This document shows, one piece after another, positions 1-11,612 of a DNA stretch of 64,000 nt. The notes beneath the pieces are model-generated. The model saw nothing but the letters and a program-made list of their open reading frames with translations, ran no database searches and was not told where the DNA came from. The translations under genes and the position numbers were made by a program. This DNA is from Gambelia wislizenii (Eukaryota; Chordata; Lepidosauria; Squamata; Crotaphytidae), in contig JAUMIR010000001.1 of the NCBI GenBank assembly GCA_030847615.1, positions 182,175,001 to 182,239,000 on the forward strand, in the 5' to 3' direction. The stretch's first letter is position 1. Each line of letters opens with the position of its first letter.

Positions 1-431
1 GAAACTCCAGTTCTAAGTAACCAGCTAGGATGAAAAGAAAGGGAGTCTTGTCTTTCCCTGTCTCAGTTCTTGGTAGAAAGCCAGGATGTCTTCCCTTGAG
101 AGGACTGAGATAAACTTGTAAGGAAGTGGGGAAAGTGACCTCAGCAACTCCAAAGACTGAGTCTAGGTCAGAAAGTAAGCATCAATTGAGCAGACAAAGT
201 ACACCCCAGTAAACCTGAAGAGATCTATCTCTCTATCTACCCAGGCAAACACATGTGTCTTGAGCATCAGCTGAGCTGCATCTTGGTCACTTTTAACAAG
301 CAGGAAACCCAGTCAGTAAATTCCAGTCAATAAGCTCCCAGTAGTAGTGTTCTCATTCTCTAATAACAATCTAAAATGTTTGAGGAATCAAATTCTCAAG
401 CACAAAAGCAATGTAACTATGCAGCCGTACT
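1..431. other. Unannotated flank
   Basis: No gene, recognisable repeat or convincing splice pair seen. The sequence is ordinary AT-leaning DNA up to the pentanucleotide array. Confidence 0.4.
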
Positions 432-524
432 AGGAAAGGAAAGGAAAGGAAAGGAAAGGAAAGGAAAGGAAAGGAAAGGAAAGGAAAGGAAAGGAAAGGA
501 AAGGAAAGGAAAGGAAAGGAAAGG
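432..524 (+). repeat. (GGAAA)n pentanucleotide microsatellite
   Basis: About 18.6 uninterrupted copies of a five-base unit, with no impurities over 93 bases. The purine/pyrimidine strand asymmetry creates artificial open frames on both strands (KGKER and SFPFL peptides), which are not genes. Such pure arrays are usually highly polymorphic in length. Confidence 0.98.
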
Positions 525-606
525 TGGCACACAGCAGAAACAGAAACTGAGCACTATCTATACTGAGCACTAGCAGTGTAGGGTTGGGGGTCTCAGGCAA
601 ACATGC

Positions 607-818
607 CATACCCTCCAACATCTCACAGATGAAAGCTAGGACACATGTGGCCAAGCAACAGCAGAGAGTGTTCAAGATGGCAAAAGTTATTAATGAGGAA
701 GAACAGACAAAGTAGGAGAGGCTGCAGCAGTTTGCTTTTGCCTAAACCTACAGGGAAGGGCGAGATTCTGACCTGACCAATCCTCTCCCCCTGCTGAGTT
801 AATTTAGTCCAAACTACA
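607..818 (+). mobile_element. Partial copy of the 'CATACCCTCCAAC' MITE-like family
   Basis: Starts with CATACCCTCCAAC followed by a block beginning TCACAGATGAAAGC. It aligns along its length to copies at 2490-2863 (inverted), 41588-41947 and 47172-47528. The shared internal landmarks are AAGTTATTAATGAGGAAGAACA and a CAGTTTGCTTTTGCCT block. It stops near AATTTAGTCCAAACTA, so the right third is missing. No coding capacity. Confidence 0.75.
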
Positions 819-2489
819 GTATGCCATTGGCTAGCAATGCTTGAGACCAGAGCAACTCTACCAGGTGAACAGCTCACTGCTAGCTATTCCGAACCTTGTA
901 CTATGCTAGTGCCTAGCCTTGTCTGGACTGCTTCTCAGTTGGAAATCCTATGGGGGAGGGGGGCAAACCAGGAGTCAGCCCTGTCCCTGCATCCACAAAG
1001 GTGTGAAGGAGAGGACTTCCTGTGACAGGACCCCTTTTCCCCTCAGTTAACTTTCTGGTGCATTGCCACCTTGAAATGGCAACCTTGAGTTATTCTGCCT
1101 CCTTTTCTGTGGTAAATTCATTTCAGAAAATGGACAGCAGATATAGAAGCTTCTCAGCCCAGCTGGCTTAATTGCTCAGGGGTTTGTTTTGCGGCGGGTG
1201 GAGGTGGTATTATTTAACCAGCATGGGCCTTAATTTTCTGCTGCAAAAGCAAGTTATTGTGGCGCTCCTAGCTATGCAACTTAATGATAGCTCCCCATCG
1301 TATCTATTCCCCATTAAACAAGTGGCACATTAGAAGTCCAGTTGCAAGAAAGCTGTGCTTTGATTTGCCCATTGTATTGCATTGTGAGCTGGGAATGTCC
1401 TGTGGAGGTGAACAGATGAGAACATTTTGTTAAGAGCCCAACCACAATGCCTCCTCTGTAGGTTGGCCACTCAAGGCTTTCTTTCCTCCCTATTGGTGCA
1501 CCGGTGGTATAAGATTAGGGTCAGTTCTGAAAATATCTGGAAAGCTTCATTGTTATCTAATAGTTTTTTTACCCTGTAGGGAAGAACATTTAAACATAAA
1601 GAAAAAAGGAAGTGCATAAAGCCTTAACAATACTGAATGATCTTTTTAACCTCTCTTGAATGCCATCTTTATTTTATTTTTTCTGAGAGGGAAGGAAGAA
1701 GAGATTACATGTGTTGTTTGTTCTTTCTATAGCAGTTAACTGCAGTTTAAATGGCATGAAGAACAGCAAAGGCAAAAAGAAATCAGGCTCTGCCAGTTAC
1801 ACAGACTCAAAGTCCCAGTGATTTAAAGAGGCTAGCAGTGACTCAAAGTAGGCATACAACATTTGATCCCAGGTGTTTTAGTAGTCCAATTTCACATACT
1901 CACCTTAAACTAGGTCATGAAAAAGCCAAAGTTCTCACAGTACCATTGCCAAACAGGGCATTTTTCATTGCTGAGAAGGTTCATCTCTGCCAAAAGTAAT
2001 GACCTGATCTACTGACAGTGAACTGCCTGCCTGAGACCTTAAGCTATAAAAAGACAGGCATAAATAGAATTATAATATTTTTCATTGCTTTCTTTACCCA
2101 TGAGTGTGGGGGAAATGTAAGGGTGCATATTGCAAAAGTGGAAAATATGCTATTTGAAAGGCTCTATAGGTCTACATTGCAATGGGTTTTGCCCATGTGG
2201 GTTCCTTTACCCTGCCATCCCATGGTTTCTTCCAGCACGTATTCATTGGTTGGCAAGTTCATTGGTTGACAAGTGGGTCACCCAGTGTCTAGATCCACTA
2301 CCCTTTGCTGTGCCAAGGTTCCTCAGCTACAACCAATATATTTTTTTTAAACTCCAGCAATGTTTGTATGTGTGTTTAATTTTCTATCCCCCTCATACCC
2401 TTCTGCCCCTTTTACCACTAGGGCTACATTTATCAGGGATACTCCCAAGACTCAGTAAGGGAGAGAAAGAGATGCAGGGCACACATTTC
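819..2489. other. Unannotated stretch
   Basis: No supported gene or recognised repeat. Short open frames occur on both strands without splice sites or protein-like composition. Confidence 0.4.
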
Positions 2490-2863
2490 CATACCTTTCA
2501 ACTGTCCCAATTTGCAGGGACTGTCCTAATTAATTTCCCCATCATCCCATGTTTCAACTGCTTTTAAAATGTCTCAGTTTCTCTCTCCTCATCCCATTTT
2601 TTCCTGTTGTTCTTAACTTACTTCAGTTGCTGCAAACTGAGTTCAAAGTGCAAAAGTAGTTTGCATTTAATTAACTCAGCAGGGGGAGAGAAGAGGAGGG
2701 GGCAGAATTGTGCCCTTCACAGTAGGCTCATGCAAAAGCAAACTGCTGCATCTCCTAGGCTATATGTTCTTCCTCATTTGTAACTTTTTGCCATCTTGAC
2801 CAGACTCTTGATTTTGCTTGGCCACATGTCCCAGTTTTCATCTGTGAAATCCCGGAGGGAATG
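2490..2863 (-). mobile_element. Complete copy of the 'CATACCCTCCAAC' MITE-like family
   Basis: Reverse-oriented full-length copy (374 bp). The outer ends CATACCTTTCAAC and GGGAGGGAATG are decayed inverted repeats. The interior matches the other three copies in reverse, including the AACTCAGCAGGGGGAGAG, AAAGCAAACTGCTGC and TTTTCATCTGTGAAAT blocks. The superfamily cannot be fixed because the terminal motif is not diagnostic to me and no clean target duplication is visible. Confidence 0.75.
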
Positions 2864-3423
2864 TATCCCCGCTCCCCACAACTGTATCTCACCCAATGTG
2901 TTAATTGCATTACACAACAATGGAGCAGAGTAAAGAGTGAGACTTGAGAACCAAGAGAGAATATCTTCTCTACTCAGCCAGTCAATGACTTTGAAACCTT
3001 ACAATAATGAAAAATGATAGAAAGAGGAATAGAGTGAAACATCTCCCAAAAATGGAGGCTGTAAATATAGGTGGGAATGGGCACATTAGAGTGGTAGCAG
3101 AAAGGATCTAAATGTGTGTCTCACTTCTTAACTCTGAATTTTTCTCCTTCTCAATGACAACCATTAGAAAGAAATTAACAGCTATAAAAAGTTTTTTTTC
3201 CCCCTATTTGTCAAATCTAATGAAGAAACTGGAGTTGCCTCATCTAAAAAACTTATCCTAAAATTTCTGGATTGCATGGCAAACAAACTTGAGTATATTA
3301 CAAAATGAATTTCAAGAAATGTCTGGAAAGGGGGGCTATCCTTCTTGATACCTGTAAAAGTGGTGGATTTTCAAGTACCCAGAATAAATTATTAAATAAT
3401 AAATAGGAGTTACTAATTATGTA

Positions 3424-3640
3424 GGAGCCAGCATATTGTACTGGTTTGAGCATTGCACTACAACCCAGGAGACCAGAGTTCAAATCCCTGCTCTGTCATG
3501 GAAACCTACTGGGTGACCTTGGGTAAGTCACACTCTCTCAGCCCCAGAGGAAAGCAAAGGCAAACACCCTCTGAAAAAAACCTTGCCAAGAAACCCCCAT
3601 GATAAGTTTGCCCCAGGGTCGCCATATCACTCAGGGTTAG
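3424..3640 (+). mobile_element. Sauria-type tRNA-derived SINE
   Basis: The tRNA-like head is decayed (GGTTTGAGCATTGCACTACA, then a B-box-like GAGTTCAAATCCC). The conserved body follows: ACTGGGTGACCTTGGGTAAG, TCTCAGCCCCAGAGGAAAG and AACCTTGCCAAGAAA. The tail GGGTCGCCATA is the part shared with the Bov-B LINE in this family. The divergent tail suggests an old copy. The family is known from squamates, which supports the organism assignment. Confidence 0.9.
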
Positions 3641-3834
3641 AGATTCAGACCCCTGTGAGTTCTAATGGAGAGAAGAGTGTGTGGTATTTTTTAAAGCAGA
3701 TATTCCGATTTTACAAATTCCCTATCAGACACCCTACAGACAAAAATAATAACAACACAAATCATGTTTTGCTCCTTGGTTGCACCTTCTATCAGTGGTA
3801 GTTTCTCCAGAGGTTTCAGTAGTTCTTTTGCTGC

Positions 3835-4049
3835 TGCCATGTGCCTTCAAGTGAATTCTGATTTATGGTGAACATATCCTAGGGTTTTTGTAGCAAGATT
3901 TATGGAGATGACACTTGCCATTGCCGTCCTCTAAGGTTGAGAGAGTGGGATTTGCCCAAAGTCACCTAGTGGGTTTCTATGGTTGAGTAGAGATTCCAGC
4001 TCTGGTCTTCCAAAGTTCAGCACTCAGACCACTACACCACATTGGCTCC
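3835..4049 (-). mobile_element. Sauria-type SINE, minus strand
   Basis: Reverse copy. It begins with the Bov-B-like tail (GTGCCTTCAAGTGAATTCTG), passes through the GTCACCTAGTGGGTTTC body and ends in the tRNA-like head CAGACCACTACACCACATTG. About 190 bp from the opposite-strand copy, so the two could form an inverted pair in a transcript. Confidence 0.9.
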
Positions 4050-4102
4050 CTTAGTTCTTATCTACTATATAGCAAAGATTCATTTATGAATCAGCCTAAT
4101 TT

Positions 4103-4152
4103 CATTAACTAGGTTAATAGGCTCATGCATTAACTACGGTAATAGGCTCATG
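4103..4152 (+). repeat. 25-bp tandem duplication
   Basis: Two head-to-tail 25-base units, each beginning CATTAACTA and ending AATAGGCTCATG, differing only in the middle (AGGTT versus CGGT). Looks like a small local duplication with no coding meaning. Confidence 0.9.
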
Positions 4153-4208
4153 CACTGATGTAAATCCCAACTCAAGGACACGCCAGTAACATTACTACTG
4201 CCTCATCA

Positions 4209-5190
4209 AATCATAGAATCTTAGAGTTGGAAGGGGCCACAAGAGCCATCTAGTCCAACCCTTTGCCATGCAGGAAATCACAACTAAAGAACTCCTAAAA
4301 GATGTCCACCCAATCAACCTTTGTTTAAAGACTTCAAAAGAAGAAGATCGCCTATCCCCCAGCAGTCTATTCCGTTGTCAAATAGTTCTCACAGTAAAGC
4401 AGTTCTTCCTAATATTTAGGTGGAATCTCTTTTCTTGTAATTTGAATCAATTGGTTCATGTTTTAGTCTCTGGAGCAGCAGAAAACAAGCTTGCTCCATC
4501 TTCAATATGGCATCCCTTCAGATATTTAAAGACAGCTATCATGTTACCTCACAGTTTTCTTTTTTCCAAGCTAAACATACCCAGCTCCCTAAGCTGTTCT
4601 TCATAAGATTTGGTTTCCACACTTTTGATCATCTTAGTCGCCTTTCTCTGGACACATTCCAGCTTGTCCGTATCCTTCTTGAACTGTAGTGCCCAGAAAT
4701 GGTGACAGTATTCCAGGTTCAGTCTGACCAAAGCAGAATAGAGAGGCACTACAATATGACTCCCATTTCTACAGGGGATATGTTCCCAAATTTTCCATGG
4801 AAACATGACACTATGGATAATAGCAAGCCCTATTGAAATGAATTACTTCTGGCTCAACTTCCAGTGGAAGCATACCATAGACGTGTGCTGGAGGACCCAG
4901 AAAATGCCCAGAGAGGACCTTTTTTTTTTTATGTGGATAAGTGAAACTGCAGGTACCCGGGCTGGACACTGTGCTCTTATTGATGCAGCCTAGAATTCCA
5001 TTGGCATTTTGGGCTGCCACAGCACACTGTTGACTCATGCTTAGCTTCTTGTCTACTAAAATCGTAGCTCCTTTTCACTTGTACAGTTTTCAAGCCGGGA
5101 GCCACCTAGTCTATATTTGTGCATTTCATATTAAAACACTTTCTTTATTTTGACTAGAACTGCCTTCTTTTCACCCGCATATATGGGCAG
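4209..5190 (-). mobile_element. CR1 LINE fragment, interrupted
   Basis: Starts with the reverse of the CR1 3' terminus (AATCATAGAATCTTAGAGTTGG, AGCCATCTAGTCCAACC). It runs back through the 3' coding region; the minus strand encodes a decayed form of the CR1 reverse transcriptase end (VPLYSALVRLNLEYC, LREL, MFSLEKR). The coding frame resumes near 4961-5040 with a [18 protein letters not shown] segment, after a foreign insert at about 4770-4958. Much more diverged than the plus-strand CR1 copies at 29-34 kb. Confidence 0.9.
4770..4958 (+). mobile_element. Tigger-like short element inside the CR1
   Basis: Separates two collinear parts of the CR1. It begins CAGGGGATATGTTCCC and contains ACTATGGATAATAGC and CCCTATTGAAATGAAT, wording I associate with non-autonomous Tigger (TcMar) elements. 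It ends with GTGGATAAGTGAAACTGCAGG. Boundaries are approximate and no clean TA duplication can be claimed. Confidence 0.55.
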
Positions 5191-7096
5191 GTAACACTTC
5201 ATCACATCCTTGTAAATGCCCCTGAAGTGTTCTTATTTTTATGACTTAGGCCTATCTCAATCCTAAGGCAATCTTAGTGAAAACAGGAAACTAATATGAC
5301 ATGGGCAGATTAATTTTATACTGAATGGTAATTTGTGCGCATACAGTCCCTATCATTAAATGAACGCTTTATAAGCTTAATGTGCCTAGTTTCCCACCTA
5401 TTTTTCCTGATGCACATTATCAGTTTTCAAATGGTACACATTTTTCAAACTATGTATTTTGTGCCCAACTGCACACTAAAAACAAAAAACGCAAAGGAAA
5501 AAAACTTCCTTACAGTCTATTGAATGATTTTACATTCCAAGCAAGAGGCTTGGATCTCGTGGATGCCTGTGGAATGCATTTATGTCTTGTTTCTCTGCTT
5601 GCTGATTGAGTTTGATCATGTACTATGGAATATAATTCCCAATCCTATATATCATCTTAACCCAGCCACAGGACCACAAGCTGTCACCACGAGCTGTCTC
5701 CTCGAGCATTTCTTACAGAATGTCAAGGTGCCCCAGAGACAGGTTTTTCTCAGACTTTCCATTAGAACATATAAAGATATAGAAGTATGCCGTATTAACT
5801 CATTTGCCCTGTTTCCTTATACCTTCATTAATTCAGCTGTGCTAACTTGTATTGAAGTCAAAAACACTGGCAGTTATGAGGCTGTTTTTCTCCATGTTTG
5901 ATCAGTTTTCTGTAAATGAGCTTGGATGCTTTTGATTTGGAACTGTAACACTATTAGACTTTTCAAACATCATAGGTTGATGTAATGCTAATGGGTAGGG
6001 TTAAATTCCTGCTTGCTGTTGCCTAGAGGTTTACGTGAAAGCTTTATTCTCTGGAGTCCAACAAAGGAATCACCTCTGTGGGGAGGAATGCTTTAATCTC
6101 TTTACCTCTTTTGAAATAAGAACTTGCCTGGGGACACACTGACTCATGCTGATCCCTTTGGCTCCCTAGCAATACCATATTTGGAAATACTGCTGGCAGC
6201 AGGTTCCTGGTGGAGGGCAAGAAAGCTGTGGACACCTCAAAGGTTTTACAGACATCATGGATCCTCCACAGGGATCTGGCCTGATTTGAAGTCACAAGGT
6301 CTGGTCTTTCAAAAAGGTGTGTGTGTGTTTTAATATTCAAAGGCTGTGTTCATATCTGCCATCTTGCATTAATGCAATAGCAACTGATTTGACTCCATTA
6401 AGTGTGCATAGAGTTCTAAGGGAGGAAAAAGACTCTGAGGTGCTCTTGTGATGAGTTAGGAAAGTGATGTTCTTAAACGTTCTGCGAAAGATCATGAGTA
6501 AAACTTCATGACTTTTGCACTCTGTTAAACAAGCATTGCCTAAGACTGGCCAGTGTCCAGCTTTGCCCCAGGCATATGTCAGAAATGCCAGGGCCTCTAA
6601 GGTGATGGTCTAAATGAGATGACTGTGTCAGCATCTATTTTCCAAGGAATACAAACTGCAACAAAAGTAGTGTAACTAGCTGAGCTCAGACACTTAGCAG
6701 GATAATGAAAAAGGTAGGAAAATCCCCATTCTCTTCTTACTATACACATCCTGCTAGCAGTGATCAAGGAGTTCATATAGAGGACCAGGTACACAATGGT
6801 TTTATATGAAGCTCTGTATGCAAAGCCCAGCCATCCAGCAGGGGGCATCACAAGCTGGCCTGCAGTGGAATACTAAATGTTGCCCCCCCCCATGTCAAGG
6901 TGTATTATGACCCTGACAATTACTCCCTTTAAAAGACCACTCTATTTAAGTCAGCAGATAGAGCAAATCACATTCACAGTACTATGATTCTTCTTCCCAT
7001 GGGGTGGAGACATACCCCACACATAATGGTAGGACCAACTTAATGGTAGGGTCAACCATGAATAGGATAAGGATAGGAAGAATATTCTGAAATAAA
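5191..7096. other. Unannotated stretch
   Basis: No supported gene. Open frames of 60-125 codons occur on both strands (for example 5524-5901 plus and 6044-6340 minus), but none has flanking splice signals or recognisable protein motifs. Confidence 0.4.
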
Positions 7097-7339
7097 GTAG
7101 GACCCCCATATCCGCTGATTCATTATCCACTGATTCAGTTATCCATGAGACACAAAACAGTACACCTACCATAAAGTCTTTCTCTCTAGATATTTTCTAG
7201 GTCCTCCAAGGCAACTCTATGGTATTTTAAATCAGAAGTCCCATTATTTTCAATGATGTTTGCTGTTATTTGCAGTTTTCGGTATCCACGCCCCCCCCCA
7301 AAAAAACCAAACCCCCATGGATACGGGGGTCCTACTGTA
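7097..7339. mobile_element. Short Tigger-like element with 18-bp inverted ends
   Basis: Left end AGTAGGACCCCCATATCC and right end GGATACGGGGGTCCTACT are near-perfect inverted repeats about 240 bp apart, followed on the right by TA. Wording such as ATTCAGTTATCCATGAG resembles non-autonomous Tigger relatives. It is distinct from the CAGTCAGCCCTCC MITE family found elsewhere in the window. Confidence 0.75.
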
Positions 7340-7449
7340 TTCAAAAAGTGGTCAAGAAACATGATTTTTCCAGTACTGAGAAACACTGACAAGAAGAATC
7401 CTGAAATGATGAGAATCTTCACAATTCAGAACATACTTTGCACAAAATT

Positions 7450-7573
7450 TCACATGGTTGTTTGGGGCAGAAAACAGCATTTTCTGCACAAGAATACTAT
7501 GTTATGCACAAACAATGGTGTTTCCTGTCCAGAAAATACTGGTTTCTGTGCAAAACAACCATGTGAGAATTTG
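7450..7573. repeat. Imperfect inverted repeat (hairpin-forming)
   Basis: Left arm begins CACATGGTTGTTT and the right arm ends AAACAACCATGTG. The pairing continues inward through GCAGAAAACAGCATTTTCTG against CAGAAAATACTGGTTTCTG with scattered mismatches. About 60-base arms surround a short centre near 7510. The TTTCTGTGCA-type wording recurs at 14.9-15.1 kb, suggesting a dispersed family. Confidence 0.6.
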
Positions 7574-8213
7574 CACAGAATAAGTTTCAAACTGCAAATA
7601 GGCATAAAAAAACTGGGGTGTTTTTTGAAGACTTTCTTGCAGGGGGAAGAACATTGCTAAATTACTTGTTACTTCCTTTGAGAAGAAGCTTAATGAAGAA
7701 TTACATCATTAGAATAGAGCATATGTGAGAGAGGAATTGGTGTCCAAATGGTGAAATGAAACTTAGCATTGGCTCTGGGAAGCACTTGAAAGCCATTTGG
7801 GCTTCACTTCAGTCACGAAAGCCTCTTGGGTGAACCTGTAGAAAAGTAGTTTCTGTGCCTTTAAAAATGCCAAAGGAGCCATAAATGGCATCAATTAAGT
7901 AGTCTGAAAGTCACCGACACACTTTTGAATTTGGAGATCAATAAGAACATTGTTCTGAAGCAGCAACGTAAAAAAACTCAAATGGTTTTGTATGATTTAT
8001 ATGCTTAATTAAAGGATTATAAGAATTCATTAAGAACTTACATGACTTGTCAGTGTCTTCAACATGCTCATTCCAGGATAGTTTAAAACATAAAACCTCA
8101 GCTACAAAAAGGAATTGGATGATTGAATCACATCTTTTGAAAGTTTTAAGGAAACAGATCCTGGTTTTAATGCACAGCACTTTCACATGAAATAAACAAG
8201 TTAGTGAGTCATT

Positions 8214-8244
8214 GGTGGTGGTGGTGGTGGTGGTGGTGGTGGTG
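8214..8244 (+). repeat. (GGT)n trinucleotide microsatellite
   Basis: About ten uninterrupted GGT units, 31 bases. Confidence 0.97.
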
Positions 8245-8689
8245 AGCCGTAAATCAAAAACTGAACAACCTGAGTATTACAGGAGCTGACAAATTTAGCT
8301 TGCATAGCACATGGGTGGCAATTGATGGCAGGTGATTATTTGCACATGTGAAAACAACTTCATCTGGGGATACTTGAGTAATTTGATCTTTAAGAAAGCC
8401 TACATGAACCAATCTGATCAATATCTACCAGACCAGTCAAATGATAATTGAGAACCAGAAATTCATTACATTTCCTGAAGAGCATTAAGAGTAGGATCAA
8501 AAATAAAACTGCTCACATTGTAATGCTATATGCAAAACTACAGCCATTGCCCTGGCTGCAGAGGGAGAGAAGGAAAGGCAGGAAGAGCTCTGTCCAGAAG
8601 CAGAATGGCCCTCCCTCCATCCCAACTGCCATTGCCCTGGCTAAGAAGGGAGAGAAGAGAATGCTAGACTTAATCCCTTCCCCTACTGC

Positions 8690-8826
8690 CATCCCCTTTC
8701 CTTTTGTATCATGTCTTCATTAGATTGTAAACTTGAAAGCAGGGGACTGTTTGTTGTTCTTTTTTTTTTGGAAAGCACCATGTACATTGATGGCACAATA
8801 GAAATACAAGATAATAATAATAAATA
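8690..8826 (+). mobile_element. SINE/LINE tail, L2- or MIR-like
   Basis: Contains TTAGATTGTAAACTTGAAAG, GCAGGGGACTGT and a terminal GATAATAATAATAA. This word order is typical of the shared 3' end of L2-mobilised elements. Too short and decayed to name a subfamily. The Tigger MITE follows directly. Confidence 0.5.
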
Positions 8827-8827
8827 T

Positions 8828-9046
8828 GATGTCCACTGGGGTTTGGTTCCAGGACCCCCCGTGGATACCAAAATTCTTGGATGCTCAAGTCTCATTATAT
8901 ACAATGGCATAGTGAAATGGTGTCCATTATATAAAATGGTGAACAGCAAGGTTTGCTTTCAGGATATTTTTTTTAAAAAATATTTTCAAGCTGTGGATGG
9001 TGGAATCTGTGGATACAGAATCCATGGATATGGAGGACCGACTGTA
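8828..9046 (-). mobile_element. Tigger-type MITE, family 'CAGTCAGCCCTCC'
   Basis: Reverse copy: GTCCACTGGGGTTTGGTTCC at the left and GGAGGACCGACTG followed by TA at the right. The interior includes ATACAATGGCATAGTGAAATGG and AACAGCAAGGTTTGCTTT. Related copies lie at 28471, 37081, 41985 and 47891/56014. The family shows TA flanks and CAGT-type ends, as expected for TcMar-Tigger. Confidence 0.85.
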
Positions 9047-10971
9047 ATGGCACCTGGTTACCACACTTCAAAAACGATATTGCACAGCTGGAATTCCATT
9101 CTCTAGTCAGTGCTACCCTCCAATTTGGGAATGTCATTTCTGGGGAGGGCAGGAAAAGATGGAGACAGAGAACTGGCTCTGCATGTATTCACACACCATG
9201 TTAGAAGGGGAGTCAAGGCCAATAGAGCCTGGTCCCCTTCATGTTCGGGCCTTTTTCTTTTCAGTGGCTCCACCCCTTCCCAATTCTGTGCAAGGTTAGT
9301 TGGTCATCCTAGGAAACCAAATAGGAATATTTGGCTCATTTGCACTATGTACACGTTTGGTTTGGGGTTTTTTGCCTACTCTGCACAGTTTAATCAATGG
9401 TTGACTTAAGCTGTATTGGGTGCCATTCTGCTTGTAAATAGGAGAATTGGTCAAAATTTGACAGGGATGTGCAGGTGGTTGAGAGTTGGGACATGTTGGT
9501 AGACTCCTGGAGGCTCCTTTTCAGAAATTGGTCAGGCCAGAGATTTGTGCTCTAGGGCAGGATATGGATGAATATTTATGGCTGGATCATTGCCAGCTGC
9601 CTAGAGCTCTGAGGCATTGGGAATCTGTGCTTCTTGGAAGACCCTCCTCCATACTTTATGGTGTGGCTGGGAGAAAGCAATGGAATTGTTGATTCACTCC
9701 TTTCTCTAGGCTGTAGGTATCCTCCCTAACCTGACAGGCTTCAGGAATTTAGCTTGGAGTAGGTTGTCAGAAAACATCAATTCCCCTCTGCTAATCCTGC
9801 TCACTGGATTTTATAAATTGTGGCCCTAGTTCAATGAAGTCTTTGTGTCTGCCGCTTTATTTCTTCTCTCTCTTGTTGCAAAAGGTGCACAAAAGGGCAA
9901 CCCACATGTTCAGATGGGTGGAGCAATTCTATAGTAAAGAAAGATTTCTGTGTTTGGGGCTTTTTAGTTTCAAATAAGAAGGAAGTTAAGAGGAAGATGT
10001 AGTATGTTGGGGAATAATTATTTGTGAAGTAAAACTATCTTGTGTACCCCATTTACATCCTAAGATAAGTCTAGGTATTTTCCCTGCATGCTTCTGTTCT
10101 CCCAAACTCCCTTTCTCTTATTTCACTGGGTACTTCCAGCCAACTGGAGTGATGGGTCATTCACCACATGACCTAATTTAAATTTTATTGCTCTTTGCAA
10201 GTCTCTTTTAAGTTAGTGTCTCCATGTGGCTGTAGCCATCTTACCTAGCCATCTTATCTAGCCATCTTATGTAGCCATGCTGCTATGAAGCCTTGCTATG
10301 ATGCTATGCCATGATGTTCACCATGCAGCCTCTACCGCTAAAGGCTGGGTGAGTCATTCTACCCTAAATCCTCCTAGTTAGTTAGGAACCCTTTTCTTTT
10401 TAAAGTTTGTTTTAGTATGTAGATTAAGATTCATATATCTTCGGTAAACCTTTGATTTGCATTTTAAACTGACTCCTTTGTTTTTGTAATGAGTCTAATT
10501 TAACTGGGTGATCAGATCAGACCACAGACCTCTGAATACACTTTTAAATGTTAATTGAGCTTGTCTCAGCATTCTTAAGCCACTCTGCATGAATTTGAAA
10601 GTAAGTGATTTTTTAACTCTTTTTAAAGATATTTTTATTGCTTTTAAAAGGGCTAGATTCCTGGAATTTTTAATACATTTTTATTTTTTAGACTCATACC
10701 TCCTACATTGAATGCTAGAAGGGTATAAAATAACATTTAGAGAATGTGGATAGGGAGTTGTTTTTTTCATTGATTCTCATAACACTAGAATTCAAGATCA
10801 TTCAATGAAGCTGGAAGATAAAAGGAGGCATTTCTTCATATTTCCAGTAGTCAAGCTGTTGAATTTGATTCTATAAAATACAGTGATAGCCACATCTTAG
10901 ATGGTTTTAAAGTGTAATTATGGACATTTGTGGAAAATAAGGCTGTCCGTGACAGTCATATATTACTCCTA
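9047..10971. other. Unannotated stretch
   Basis: Apart from the 13-base tandem repeat near 10.25 kb I recognise nothing. Open frames at 9110-9409 and 9486-9692 (plus) lack support. Confidence 0.4.
10233..10280 (+). repeat. 13-bp minisatellite, about 3.7 units
   Basis: Units TAGCCATCTTACC, TAGCCATCTTATC and TAGCCATCTTATG are followed by a partial TAGCCATGC. Units differ only at the last two bases. Confidence 0.95.
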
Positions 10972-11612
10972 GGGTATATCCACACCACAGGGTTATAATA
11001 GTTTGATACCACTTTAGCTGCCATAGCTCCATCCTATGGTTGTTATTTTTTTATTGTTTTTTTCATCCATTTTTCCATCAACATTGTCATAACCTACACA
11101 GCGTTATGAACTATCATGACTTCCTCACTCAACTGATTTTGAATCAGCTTAAACAAAACCATGTGGCTTTCAAAATCTATCTAATTTTAAGCATAAAAGT
11201 TACTATACCGTTATCACAAATAATACAGGTTATTTCATCTTCTTCATATTACATATTGTGCATACCTTTGCTTCCATTCAGAATTTAAATGATATTACGC
11301 ATCATATAGCATATCCAAAATTCCCTTATTGTTTCCTCCTCTATTATTCAAATTCAGCTTTATCAAAACCTGCATAATACCAACAGTGATGTTTGATGAA
11401 GAAAGAAAGTCCTCCATCTTAAAGGCCTATGGTTGTTATTTTTGTGAGGGGCTGAGACTACTTTGCCACAGTGCTGTAATAATGTAGTTCAGGGAAGTGC
11501 ACTAGAGACTTCTGACTCCCTTATCAAACTATCCATCCTAATGTTCCTTAGGATATAGCTATGGGAGTTAAAGTGGTATCAAAGCACTGGGATTGTGTAG
11601 TGTGGGTATTAG
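10972..11612. mobile_element. DNA transposon with ~55-bp inverted ends, split by a retroinsertion
   Basis: Left end GTATATCCACACCACAGGG leads into TTTGATACCACTTTAGCTGC. The right end is the inverse, with AGTTAAAGTGGTATCAAAGC and TAGTGTGGGTAT. The arms match over about 50 bases. Only about 250 bp belong to this element; bases 11051-11425 are a later insertion. No transposase is encoded, so it is non-autonomous. Confidence 0.8.
11051..11425 (-). mobile_element. 5'-truncated LINE-type retroinsertion with exact 18-bp target duplication
   Basis: CCTATGGTTGTTATTTTT occurs at 11033-11050 and again at 11426-11443, flanking a 375 bp segment. The segment's left end is T-rich, so on the minus strand it ends in an A-rich tail. 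A long exact target duplication plus poly(A) is the signature of L1-type target-primed reverse transcription. The body has no coding potential and resembles an L1 3' UTR, but it matches neither of the other L1 3' ends here, so its family is unassigned. Confidence 0.85.

Noticed and set aside
376..675. Open frames over the GGAAA array (KGKER and SFPFL peptides)
   Set aside because: Artefact of a pentanucleotide repeat read in frame; no gene signals.
1896..1960. GTGAGT donor on the minus strand near 1900
   Set aside because: All three frames upstream of it meet stop codons within a few codons.
9265..9294. Possible 30-base plus-strand microexon (TTTTTCTTTTCAG acceptor, AAG before GTTAGT donor)
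   Set aside because: Ten codons are too few to judge, there is no neighbouring plus-strand exon, and such short splice pairs are common by chance in 64 kb.
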